Below are positions 1 through 6,745 of a DNA stretch of 6,803 nucleotides, one piece after another. Position 1 is the stretch's first letter, and the number at the start of each line of letters is the position of its first letter. The notes under the pieces were generated by a model. That model worked only from the letters and a program-made list of their open reading frames with translations, was not told where the DNA came from and did no database searches. The position numbers and the translations under genes are program-made. Origin of the DNA: an uncultured Mollicutes bacterium (GTDB lineage Bacteria > Bacillota_I > Bacilli_A > RFN20 > CAG-826); NCBI GenBank assembly GCA_900549975.1, contig URQK01000083.1:1-6803 (forward strand), read 5' to 3'.

Positions 1-244
1 TACCCAAATAGATAATATCCGTATATTTTATAAAAATGACGGAAAAGAAGGATATATTGATACGGGAAAATTAGTGTTTAATTACGATATTTTTGCAGAA
101 GAAGATTATAAATGTATATTTGTAGGTTCTTCCATTGCTATTGAATATCAAGATATGCTTATTAAACAAATTCAAATCACAGTTTCAAAATCAAAAGGAA
201 ATGGCAACATTGCAATTCCTGAGATTACAGTATTAGGAAAGTAG
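1..244 (+). CDS. 3' end of a beta-rich protein, possibly a carbohydrate-binding C-terminal domain (partial)
   Basis: An open frame enters from the left edge (first full codon at 2) and ends at TAG 242-244, giving 80 C-terminal residues. The segment has alternating hydrophobic strands (IRIFYK, KLVFNYDIF, CIFVGSSIAIEY) and closes with IQITVSK followed by IAIPEITVLGK. That ending resembles the last strand of discoidin or galactose-binding-like domains, which often finish in an ISEIEVYG-like strand. This resemblance is by eye only and the domain is not certain. The stop lies 9 nt before the next start, and the G of the stop codon is part of the next gene's ribosome binding site, so the two genes are very likely co-transcribed. 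Its place before a glycan-binding lipoprotein and a sugar importer would fit the tail of a secreted or surface carbohydrate-active enzyme, but the catalytic part is outside the window. That it is coding is fairly sure; its function is not. Confidence 0.7.
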   Translation, partial: TQIDNIRIFYKNDGKEGYIDTGKLVFNYDIFAEEDYKCIFVGSSIAIEYQDMLIKQIQITVSKSKGNGNIAIPEITVLGK

Positions 245-253
245 GTGTAAAAA

Positions 254-1678
254 ATGAAAAAACATTTATTATTCATGCCATTTTTATGCTTACTATTAAG
301 TAGCTGTAATTCCGCTAGTAACCCATTTGGAAGTTATGATTATAAAAATGAAGATCCAATCCCATCTTCTTTAAAAGATTTTACAAATGCAGATGGATTA
401 ACTATTGATGGAGAAAAAGAAAGTGAATATGGAGAAGCTGTGCATCGATTATATTTTAATAATGATCGCACTAGCAAAATTTATATGGATACCTATTTAT
501 ATTTTGGTAAAGAAGGTATGCATTGCTTCGCTGAAGTAAAAGATAATATTATTGCTTATAATAGTCACCGAAAAGTATATTACAACTCATCGGTCGAATT
601 ATTCTTCAATGATATTAATAAAACAAAAATTGATAATCAAACATTACAATATCGTATAGCTGCTGGTGGGAGTTTTACTAAACTATGTGGAGTAAGAAGT
701 GCTAGTACATATACAAGTTCATATTTTGATGGACAATTTGCTACTAAGTTACTTGGCGAATTTAACACAAGAACTTGCGAAGGATTTAATGTTGAATTAT
801 TTATTCCTTGGTATGAACTGGGCTTTAATAGCTTAGATGATGTTGATGGTTTGATGGTTTATCCAGCATATAATCGTGTACCAAGTACTAGTGATAGTGA
901 AACAGCAACATTTAGAATTAGAACAACGAAAAAATTAGCGTTCCAAGCGACACCACATACTTGGGTTCCAATTAAAAAAGGTGAAGCAAACAGTCCCCAA
1001 AATATTACCCCAGAAGGTGAATTTTTTGGAGAAAATGATATGTATTTCCCAAGTTATGGCTTTGATTTAAGTAATGACAAAGCTGATGGAACTGGTAGTG
1101 TATTGTTAAATTCTAATTCCCAGTCTTCTATTGCGTTTATTAAAGATTTTAGTGGAACAAATTATTATTTTGAAATGTTTATTGATGCAATTGGCGGAAA
1201 TAAAAGTGATAATCCTAAAATTGGTTTAACAACATATTTCTTTCAAAATAGATTCACACTTTATGTTAAGAAAAATGAAAAAGGTCGATTTGGTGTAACA
1301 CAACGTTCTTTAGATAACTTAAGTTGGAACTGGACAGTGGAAAAAGGCGGAACTTACACTAACGAAGATTTTGTTAATCCTAGTGATGATTTTGAAAAGT
1401 ACGGTGTTAAATTAGCGCTTTTCCGTAATGGAGATACATTAGGTTTCTTAGTTAATGATGAATTATGTTTTGCTAATACTAGTGAAATAACACTAGAGAA
1501 TAAGGCATTTGTCCCAAAAGAACAAATTGAACTACATTCAGTCACATCAATTGATGATTATATGGAAGAAAGCATTATTGGAATTTGCTCATATTCGGCA
1601 ACAGGAAGATTTACGAATTATAAACTTTTAACGGAAGACGAGGCTAATAATAAATTATTTAGCCTTCTAAATAAATAA
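254..1678 (+). CDS. Lipoprotein with CBM9/DOMON-like domain and concanavalin-like beta-sandwich; probable surface glycan-binding protein
   Basis: The 474-residue protein starts with a lipoprotein signal peptide: KK, a hydrophobic core, then lipobox LSSC with the lipidated Cys at residue 18. It should sit on the outer face of the membrane. Residues about 48-225 look like a CBM9/DOMON-type domain: the opening LTIDGEKESEYGEA, the strand pair around HCFAEVKDN (90-98), SSVELFFND (112-120) and the closing VELFIPWYELG (180-190) are the usual landmarks of that fold. Residues about 268-460 read as a second beta-sandwich of the LamG/concanavalin kind, with strands such as YYFEMFIDA and the ending IGICSYSATGRFTNYKL. 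No catalytic motif was recognised, so a binding role is inferred. The start is supported by AGGTG at 243-247, 6 nt before the ATG. It lies 17 nt ahead of the solute-binding protein gene, suggesting that it captures glycan for the importer. An enzyme subunit or adhesin are alternatives. Confidence 0.85.
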   Translation: MKKHLLFMPFLCLLLSSCNSASNPFGSYDYKNEDPIPSSLKDFTNADGLTIDGEKESEYGEAVHRLYFNNDRTSKIYMDTYLYFGKEGMHCFAEVKDNIIAYNSHRKVYYNSSVELFFNDINKTKIDNQTLQYRIAAGGSFTKLCGVRSASTYTSSYFDGQFATKLLGEFNTRTCEGFNVELFIPWYELGFNSLDDVDGLMVYPAYNRVPSTSDSETATFRIRTTKKLAFQATPHTWVPIKKGEANSPQNITPEGEFFGENDMYFPSYGFDLSNDKADGTGSVLLNSNSQSSIAFIKDFSGTNYYFEMFIDAIGGNKSDNPKIGLTTYFFQNRFTLYVKKNEKGRFGVTQRSLDNLSWNWTVEKGGTYTNEDFVNPSDDFEKYGVKLALFRNGDTLGFLVNDELCFANTSEITLENKAFVPKEQIELHSVTSIDDYMEESIIGICSYSATGRFTNYKLLTEDEANNKLFSLLNK

Positions 1679-1695
1679 TTAATGGAGGAAACATT

Positions 1696-3576
1696 ATGAA
1701 AAAACAAGGTTTATTGATATCGATGTTAATTGCTTTAACAGCATTAACTGGTTGTAATTCTAATGATTCAGGAGAAGATATTTCGTTTGACTCAGATGGA
1801 AATCTAATGGTATCAAAAGAAGGTACAAAAATTAAAGTATGGGGGTATTGTGATGGTGATGAAAGAACGAGGATGGAGCAATTAGTAAGTGCTTTTAATG
1901 AAAAGTACAAAGATTATAATATTAGTGCTAAGTTTGTTCCATATGCCGCGAGTGGATGGGAACAAAAAATGAAAACCACCCTTGCTAGTAGACAAGGTCC
2001 AGATGTTTTCTTAGCTTCAGATGAATATTATAAGCAATTCGTTACTTTAGGATTTATGGAGAATTTAGATCCTTATATTAATAGTAAATATCCTGAACTT
2101 AATATGCAAAGTCAACTTGCAGATATGTTTGAAGGCGGAGTTGGAAGATATAAATATGATCCAGTAACAACAACATCTAATAGCGAAAATGCTCATTATT
2201 ATGGAATTCCTAAGGGAACTGGTTCAACCGCTATTTATTATAATAAAACATTCTTAGCTAACGCTAATGTTAAAGAAATATCAATTTATGAAAAAGATAT
2301 TGATGCCTATAATAGCGCTAATAAAACTACATACCCTAAGAAAGCATATTTCAAATATAGCGATGGAAAATATTATTTTAATAACAAAATAGAAATGAGT
2401 TGGCAAGAATGTGCAGAACTTGCTAATAAATTACAATCCAACCCCAAAAATAAAGCAGCAGGTTGTAAAGAAGGTTTCTTAACATCATGGTGGTTTAATT
2501 ATGGTTTCTCTGTCGGTGGCGATTGTATTCAATATTTGGATTCATCAGATTCTAAATATAATGGTGGTTACTATACTTTCACTTTAGCGGACGCTACTGT
2601 TAACTATAAAGTAAAAGAAGCGTTAACTGTTAATAATAATTCTTACGAGGTAAACGAAATTATTTCTTATAAAGATAAATTCTTCTTAACTGATGATTTA
2701 GCTAATAAATGTGTAGTATTACCTTCTCAACGCCGTGCATTTAGCGAATATATGTCTTTATCAGGAATAAAAGATAGCAATCACTATTATGCTAGTGAAA
2801 AAGGTGTTACTGATATATTCTGGGAAATAGTACCTTATAAACTTGCAGGTGGAAAAGAAGCGGGTATTACCAAAAATAATCAAATCATGCGTAATGAGGT
2901 AACAACATATACTCCAGCAGAAAATGAAAAATATGGTAATGCACAAGTGAAAATTATGAACAAAGAGATTTCTCCTAACCCAGCAATATTCTCTACTGAT
3001 GGTCGTGCTGGTTATTTCTCAAATAAGCACGTGGCAATGCTTGTTGATGTTCGTGCTTGTGTCCAAGACTTCCGTGATGCAATGGATGAAGGAAGTTGGG
3101 ATGTGGCTCCAATGTTAATGTATAAAGAATTTGATGCAAATGATAATGTAACAGTTGAAGGTATCAAGGGAGCACATAGTGGCTCAAATGCTTGGTGCGT
3201 ATGGAGTAAATCACCAATTAAAAATGCTGGTTATTTATTCACAAAATTTGCTACAACAGAAGAAGGACAAAGAATTCTTGCTGAAGCTGGAACAATTATT
3301 CCAAATCAAAAATCAATTGCTTCTGAATTAGTTAAACAAGATGTTAACGAAGGAAAAGATCCACAAAACTTAGAAATATTCATCGATGGAGCAGAATATC
3401 AAACTCCAGGTGACTGGTGGTATTTAAAAGATGGTGACTGGATTGATTCGGAAGGCTGCTGGGCAAACTACTTAAATCAAACTGTACGTAACTATCGTAA
3501 TACATTAGAAGGTTTCTATTCCACTAATGACTATACGGGCACATTTGATAGATTATTAAAATACACAGAAAAATAA
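1696..3576 (+). CDS. Carbohydrate ABC transporter substrate-binding lipoprotein (family 1 solute-binding protein, enlarged)
   Basis: This 626-residue protein is the extracytoplasmic receptor of the importer. The signal peptide ends in lipobox LTGC, with the lipidated Cys at residue 20. Family 1 solute-binding landmarks appear in order: KIKVWGY (45-51) as first strand, GPDVFLASDEYYKQF (101-115), YYGIPKGTGSTAIYYNKTF (168-186), SWWFNYGF (264-271), the FSNKHVAMLVD strand (441-451), SWDVAPM (467-473), and the C-lobe stretch NAWCVWSKSP to GTIIPNQKS (498-540), including the TTEEGQ helix. The usual length is about 400-450 residues. The extra mass lies mainly at about 190-235, 280-425 and the C-terminus. 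The C-terminal part has W574, W575, W582 and W589 close together, candidates for sugar stacking. GGAGG at 1684-1688 lies 7 nt before the ATG and fixes the start. The permease genes follow 11 nt downstream. Oligosaccharide uptake is the likely role; the actual ligand is unknown. Confidence 0.93.
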   Translation: MKKQGLLISMLIALTALTGCNSNDSGEDISFDSDGNLMVSKEGTKIKVWGYCDGDERTRMEQLVSAFNEKYKDYNISAKFVPYAASGWEQKMKTTLASRQGPDVFLASDEYYKQFVTLGFMENLDPYINSKYPELNMQSQLADMFEGGVGRYKYDPVTTTSNSENAHYYGIPKGTGSTAIYYNKTFLANANVKEISIYEKDIDAYNSANKTTYPKKAYFKYSDGKYYFNNKIEMSWQECAELANKLQSNPKNKAAGCKEGFLTSWWFNYGFSVGGDCIQYLDSSDSKYNGGYYTFTLADATVNYKVKEALTVNNNSYEVNEIISYKDKFFLTDDLANKCVVLPSQRRAFSEYMSLSGIKDSNHYYASEKGVTDIFWEIVPYKLAGGKEAGITKNNQIMRNEVTTYTPAENEKYGNAQVKIMNKEISPNPAIFSTDGRAGYFSNKHVAMLVDVRACVQDFRDAMDEGSWDVAPMLMYKEFDANDNVTVEGIKGAHSGSNAWCVWSKSPIKNAGYLFTKFATTEEGQRILAEAGTIIPNQKSIASELVKQDVNEGKDPQNLEIFIDGAEYQTPGDWWYLKDGDWIDSEGCWANYLNQTVRNYRNTLEGFYSTNDYTGTFDRLLKYTEK

Positions 3577-3587
3577 GGATTAACTTT

Positions 3588-4493
3588 ATGGAACAAGTCA
3601 AAAAAAAGAAAAATAAGCGAAGGTTAAAAAATGAGTTGACTGGGACACTATTTACTTCTCTTCCCATCATCGGTCTACTTATTTTCACAATTATACCTTT
3701 AGGAATGGCAGTAGTTATGTCGTTTATGAATATGCCTGGTATGAACTTTGAAGGTGCAGAGTTTTATTCATTTAGCGACATATTACATAACTATAAAGTA
3801 GTATTTAGCGATGCTTATTTCTATAAGGCACTTAAAAATAACTTCATTTTATTTCTAGAATTACCGATTTCTATTATCTTATCAATTATTATTGCGGAAT
3901 TACTTTCTAAGAAAGTTAAATTTACTAAAGCTTTTAAAGTAATATTATTTATTCCTTATGTTTGTTCAGTGGCGGCGACAACATTTATCTGGAACTGGCT
4001 GCTTGATGCCAATTATGGTTTAGTTAATAAAGTGTTTGGCTTAGATATTGCTTGGTTTGCTGATCAAAAATACTTTATTTGGGCAATTATGATTATGGGA
4101 CTTTGGTCTGTTAGTGGTTACCGTATCTTATTATTTACTGCCGCGATTACTAATGTTAATAATTCATTAAAAGAGGCAGCGCGTATTGATGGTGCAAATC
4201 CAATTCAAGTATTCTTTCATGTCACTATTCCATCAATTACCCCAACAATATTCTATGTATTAGTTATGGGATTAATTGGTATATTCCAAGAATTTACCAG
4301 AATTTCCGTTATTAATGCCGGTGGCGAAAAATGTATGACCATTGTCTTCTATATCTTTAATAAAGCATTTAGAGGATCACCACAAATGGGCGTAGCATGT
4401 GCTGCTAGTATGATTCTTGCTTTATTTATCTTCTTATTAACTAGATTAAACTTCTGGTTATCGAAAAAGTGGGTGAACTATGATGTTGAGTAA
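3588..4493 (+). CDS. Carbohydrate ABC transporter permease, MalF/UgpA-like
   Basis: This 301-residue integral membrane protein forms one half of the translocation pore. Six hydrophobic segments are visible at about residues 21-44, 83-105, 116-138, 164-186, 217-238 and 267-287, matching the short six-helix form of MalF-type subunits. The cytoplasmic coupling loop is clear: EAARIDGA at 196-203, followed at the expected spacing by the IP pair (214-215), the site that docks into the ATPase. The N-terminus is a very basic tail (KKKKNKRR at 5-12), consistent with a cytoplasmic start under the positive-inside rule. AAGGA at 3575-3579 overlaps the TAA stop of the binding-protein gene and lies 8 nt before the ATG, so the start is well supported and translation may be coupled. 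The 3' end overlaps the second permease. The subunit order (binding protein, MalF-like, MalG-like) is the common one for carbohydrate uptake class 1 (CUT1) importers. Confidence 0.95.
   Translation: MEQVKKKKNKRRLKNELTGTLFTSLPIIGLLIFTIIPLGMAVVMSFMNMPGMNFEGAEFYSFSDILHNYKVVFSDAYFYKALKNNFILFLELPISIILSIIIAELLSKKVKFTKAFKVILFIPYVCSVAATTFIWNWLLDANYGLVNKVFGLDIAWFADQKYFIWAIMIMGLWSVSGYRILLFTAAITNVNNSLKEAARIDGANPIQVFFHVTIPSITPTIFYVLVMGLIGIFQEFTRISVINAGGEKCMTIVFYIFNKAFRGSPQMGVACAASMILALFIFLLTRLNFWLSKKWVNYDVE
4471..4476 (+). promoter_or_regulatory. Ribosome binding site inside the upstream permease gene, serving two adjacent ATG codons
   Basis: GGGTGA matches the 3' part of the AGGAGGTGA consensus. It lies 3 nt before ATG 4480 and 6 nt before ATG 4483. 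If GGTGA is aligned on the full consensus, both starts are at workable distances, so the sequence does not decide between them. The difference is one Met. The site lies within the coding part of the first permease gene, so ribosomes finishing that gene end about 15 nt past it. Confidence 0.6.
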
Positions 4494-5394
4494 TGTAATG
4501 TCAAATCAAAGAAGTGTTACCCCAAAAAAGAAGAAGAATAAATCACGTTCAAAGAAAATTAATCTTACACTTATATATGCCGGATTAATATTTGCCTCGT
4601 TAGTAGTAATTCTTCCATTCTTAATAATTGTTATTACTTCATTTAAAACTAAAAGTGATGCAATGTCAGATGCTTTCACAATTATTGGTGCAAAAGATGG
4701 ATTTTCTATTCAAGGTTATAAAGAAGTATTTGCCTATGTTGATAGCAATGGTGTGCCACTTATTTTAACAGGATTTCTAAACACAATGCTTGTTTCAGTA
4801 GTCCCAACGGTGGTCTCGCTATTCTTCTCCGCTCTAGCGGCTTTCGCTTTTGCTAAAATAAAATTTAAATTAAGTAAAACTTTCTTTAATATTTTGATTT
4901 TTACAATGATGATTCCTGGTACAATATTATTAGTACCACATTACCTTATGTATGATTCATTTGGGTGGATTGATACATTCCTTCCATTGATTGTTCCTGG
5001 TTTATGGGGAAGTGCTTCAACGATATTCTTCTTAAGACAATTTATGTATGGAATTCCAGATAGCCTTATTGAATCAGCTAAAATGGATGGATTATCATGG
5101 TTTACAATTTTCATTAGAATTATTTTACCATTAATCGTTCCAGCATTATTAGCTCAAGGGTTATTATCATTTATTGGTCATTACAATGCATATTTAGGAC
5201 CTTATATTTATATACAAAATCCAGATATGTATACTCTTCAATTAGTAGTGGCAAATTTCAAAGACTTTGCGGGTAAGAACTATCCGGCTATTATGGCTTG
5301 TAGTATTTTAACAATCTTACCAATCTTAATTCTTTATGCAATCTTCCAAAATTACTTTGTCGAAGGCATTGCAACAACCGGTATGAAATTATAA
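4480..5394 (+). CDS. Carbohydrate ABC transporter permease, MalG/UgpE-like
   Basis: This 304-residue membrane protein is the second pore subunit and partner of the preceding permease. Hydrophobic segments lie at about residues 31-55, 97-125, 136-155, 166-186, 208-232 and 268-290. The coupling loop reads ESAKMDGL (198-205), with ILP at 215-217 at the correct spacing. The middle Ala of the EAA motif is Ser, a common variant. The C-terminus FVEGIATTGMKL is the typical MalG-type tail, so the protein is complete. The N-terminus is strongly basic (PKKKKNKSRSKK, 15-26), echoing the tail of the first permease. The start is ambiguous: adjacent ATG codons at 4480 and 4483 share the GGGTGA at 4471-4476, and a third ATG at 4498 has only a weak site. 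The first two give overlaps of 14 or 11 nt with the upstream gene, pointing to translational coupling and balanced synthesis of both subunits. Confidence 0.94.
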   Translation: MMLSNVMSNQRSVTPKKKKNKSRSKKINLTLIYAGLIFASLVVILPFLIIVITSFKTKSDAMSDAFTIIGAKDGFSIQGYKEVFAYVDSNGVPLILTGFLNTMLVSVVPTVVSLFFSALAAFAFAKIKFKLSKTFFNILIFTMMIPGTILLVPHYLMYDSFGWIDTFLPLIVPGLWGSASTIFFLRQFMYGIPDSLIESAKMDGLSWFTIFIRIILPLIVPALLAQGLLSFIGHYNAYLGPYIYIQNPDMYTLQLVVANFKDFAGKNYPAIMACSILTILPILILYAIFQNYFVEGIATTGMKL

Positions 5395-5405
5395 GGAGCG
5401 TAATT

Positions 5406-6731
5406 ATGGCAACACTAAAATTTATAAATATTAATAAAATTTACGATAACAATGTACAAGCCGTCTTTGACTTTAATTTAGAAATTCAAGACAAAGAATT
5501 CATTGTATTCGTTGGACCTTCTGGATGTGGTAAATCTACCACACTCCGTATGGTCGCAGGGCTAGAAGAAATTACTAGTGGAGAACTTTATATTGGTGAT
5601 ACATTGGTAAATGATTTAGAACCTAAAGATCGTGATATCGCGATGGTTTTCCAAAATTATGCGCTTTATCCTCATATGACTGTTTATGAAAACATGGCAT
5701 TTAGTCTTCGCCTTAAAAAAGTACCAAAAGAAGAAATTGCTCGCCGTGTTGAAGAAGCAGCGGAAATCTTAGGCTTAACACAATACTTAAATCGTAAACC
5801 GAAAGCATTATCGGGCGGGCAAAGACAACGTGTGGCCTTAGGTAGAGCCATTGTTCGAAATCCCAAAGTATTCTTAATGGATGAACCATTAAGTAATTTA
5901 GATGCTAAGTTACGTGTCCAAATGCGTACAGAAATTGCTAAAATTCATAAACGTGTTGAAGCGACCACAATTTATGTTACTCACGACCAAACTGAAGCTA
6001 TGACAATGGCAAGTCGTATTGTGGTTATGAAAGATGGTTATATCCAACAAATCGGCACACCAAGAGAAGTATACAATACACCTGCAAATATATTTGTTGG
6101 GGGATTTATTGGTTCTCCAGCCATGAACTTCTTTAAAGGTAAACTAGTTAAAAATAATTTTGTTATTAAAGATGAAAACACAAATTCGGAAGTTAAAATT
6201 GCTTTAGATAAAGAAAAAGCTAATATGTTAAAGAACTTTATCAAAAATAAAGAAATGATTATTAACGAAAAATTTGAAAAAGACTTAGAATCTTTAAAAA
6301 CTGAATATGAACATGATAAAGAATTATTAATTAACCAAGTAATTCCTAGTGATCACAAAAAGAAATTAGAAGCACGTGAAAAACATCTTGAAGAACTTGA
6401 CAAAAGATTTAAAGAAAACATGGATGCTTTAACTAATGAACACGAAGCACAACTAAATAATTTAGAAGAAGTTGTTTTAGGTGTTCGACCAGAAGATATT
6501 TATATTACTAAAGATATTAATAATAAAAACCCTGGTACTGATATTAATATTGAGTGTGATGTATCGGAACTATTAGGTCACGAATTAATTGTTTATGGTT
6601 ACATTGGTGGACAACGTGTTGTAATTAAGACAAGTTCCGCGAATGAAATTAATCCAGGAAATAAATTAGATTATCAATTTGATATGAATAAAATTCATTT
6701 CTTTGATCCGACCACAACAAATAGAATCTAA
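5406..6731 (+). CDS. Carbohydrate ABC transporter ATP-binding protein, MalK/MsmX/UgpC-type, with inserted helical segment in the regulatory domain
   Basis: This 441-residue cytoplasmic ATPase drives the importer. All nucleotide-binding motifs are intact: Walker A GPSGCGKST (37-45), Q-loop Q83, signature LSGGQ (135-139), Walker B VFLMDE (155-160), D-loop SNLDAKL (163-169) and switch His193. The C-terminal OB/TOBE-type domain is recognised by SPAMNFFKGKL (237-247), LGVRPEDI (358-365) and the ending IHFFDPTTTNRI (430-441). Family members are usually about 360-380 residues. Here about 70 extra residues (roughly 284-354) lie between NKE and EVVLGVRPED, points that are normally nearly adjacent. The insert is rich in Glu and Lys and looks like a coiled-coil hairpin. 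AAGGAG (5393-5398) lies 7 nt before the ATG and overlaps the previous stop, so the gene is co-expressed with the permeases. MsmX-type ATPases can serve several importers and are often encoded elsewhere; placement here suggests a dedicated partner. The symbol is left blank because msmX, malK and ugpC cannot be told apart. Confidence 0.95.
   Translation: MATLKFININKIYDNNVQAVFDFNLEIQDKEFIVFVGPSGCGKSTTLRMVAGLEEITSGELYIGDTLVNDLEPKDRDIAMVFQNYALYPHMTVYENMAFSLRLKKVPKEEIARRVEEAAEILGLTQYLNRKPKALSGGQRQRVALGRAIVRNPKVFLMDEPLSNLDAKLRVQMRTEIAKIHKRVEATTIYVTHDQTEAMTMASRIVVMKDGYIQQIGTPREVYNTPANIFVGGFIGSPAMNFFKGKLVKNNFVIKDENTNSEVKIALDKEKANMLKNFIKNKEMIINEKFEKDLESLKTEYEHDKELLINQVIPSDHKKKLEAREKHLEELDKRFKENMDALTNEHEAQLNNLEEVVLGVRPEDIYITKDINNKNPGTDINIECDVSELLGHELIVYGYIGGQRVVIKTSSANEINPGNKLDYQFDMNKIHFFDPTTTNRI
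6255..6467 (+). other. Predicted coiled-coil hairpin inserted in the OB/TOBE domain of the ATPase
   Basis: This region encodes about residues 284-354 of the ATPase. Two charged amphipathic helices can be read. The first, about 286-309, has hydrophobic positions F290, L294, L297, Y301 and L308. The second, about 318-354, has L321, L328, L331, F335, M339, L342, L350 and L353. Spacings are mostly 3 and 4, as in heptads. A likely turn with VIPSD (312-316) separates them, and Pro314 is the only proline in the stretch. The frame stays open and the sequences on both sides match the family, so this is an in-frame domain insertion and not a frameshift or fusion at an end. The limits are estimates from the usual family sequence. 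Confidence 0.7.
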
Positions 6732-6733
6732 AA

Positions 6734-6740
6734 AAGGAGG
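6734..6740 (+). promoter_or_regulatory. Strong ribosome binding site that supports the start of the last, truncated gene
   Basis: AAGGAGG is the closest match to the consensus in the window and sits 5 nt before ATG 6746. It begins 2 nt after the stop of the ATPase gene. It supports calling a real gene start here although only 19 codons are visible. Confidence 0.75.
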
Positions 6741-6745
6741 CCGCT

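Noticed and set aside
1354..1545. Minus-strand open frames of 60-83 codons at 1354-1545, 1659-1910, 2761-2946, 5684-5866 and 6038-6244
   Set aside because: Each lies mostly or wholly within a clearly real plus-strand gene, has a low-complexity, Ser/Leu/Phe-rich translation with no recognisable motif, and would break a continuous operon.
1679..1695. Possible promoter, operator or attenuator in the gaps between genes (245-253, 1679-1695, 3577-3587, 5395-5405, 6732-6745)
   Set aside because: The gaps are 9-17 nt and filled by ribosome binding sites; no -35/-10 pair, catabolite-response-like palindrome or hairpin with U-tract was found in them.
3600..3608. A-rich run near the start of the first permease gene containing an in-frame A AAA AAG slippery heptamer
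   Set aside because: It encodes the basic N-terminal tail, lies only five codons from the start, and no stimulatory stem-loop or useful alternative frame was seen; such runs are expected in AT-rich DNA.
4829..4840. Perfect small inverted repeat CCGCT-CT-AGCGG
   Set aside because: It lies inside a permease coding sequence, has a 2 nt loop and no U-run follows, so it is not a terminator and is probably chance.
6255..6467. ATPase insertion as a frameshift or assembly artefact
   Set aside because: The frame is open throughout, codon use resembles the surroundings, the residues show an ordered amphipathic pattern, and family sequence resumes exactly in frame after it.
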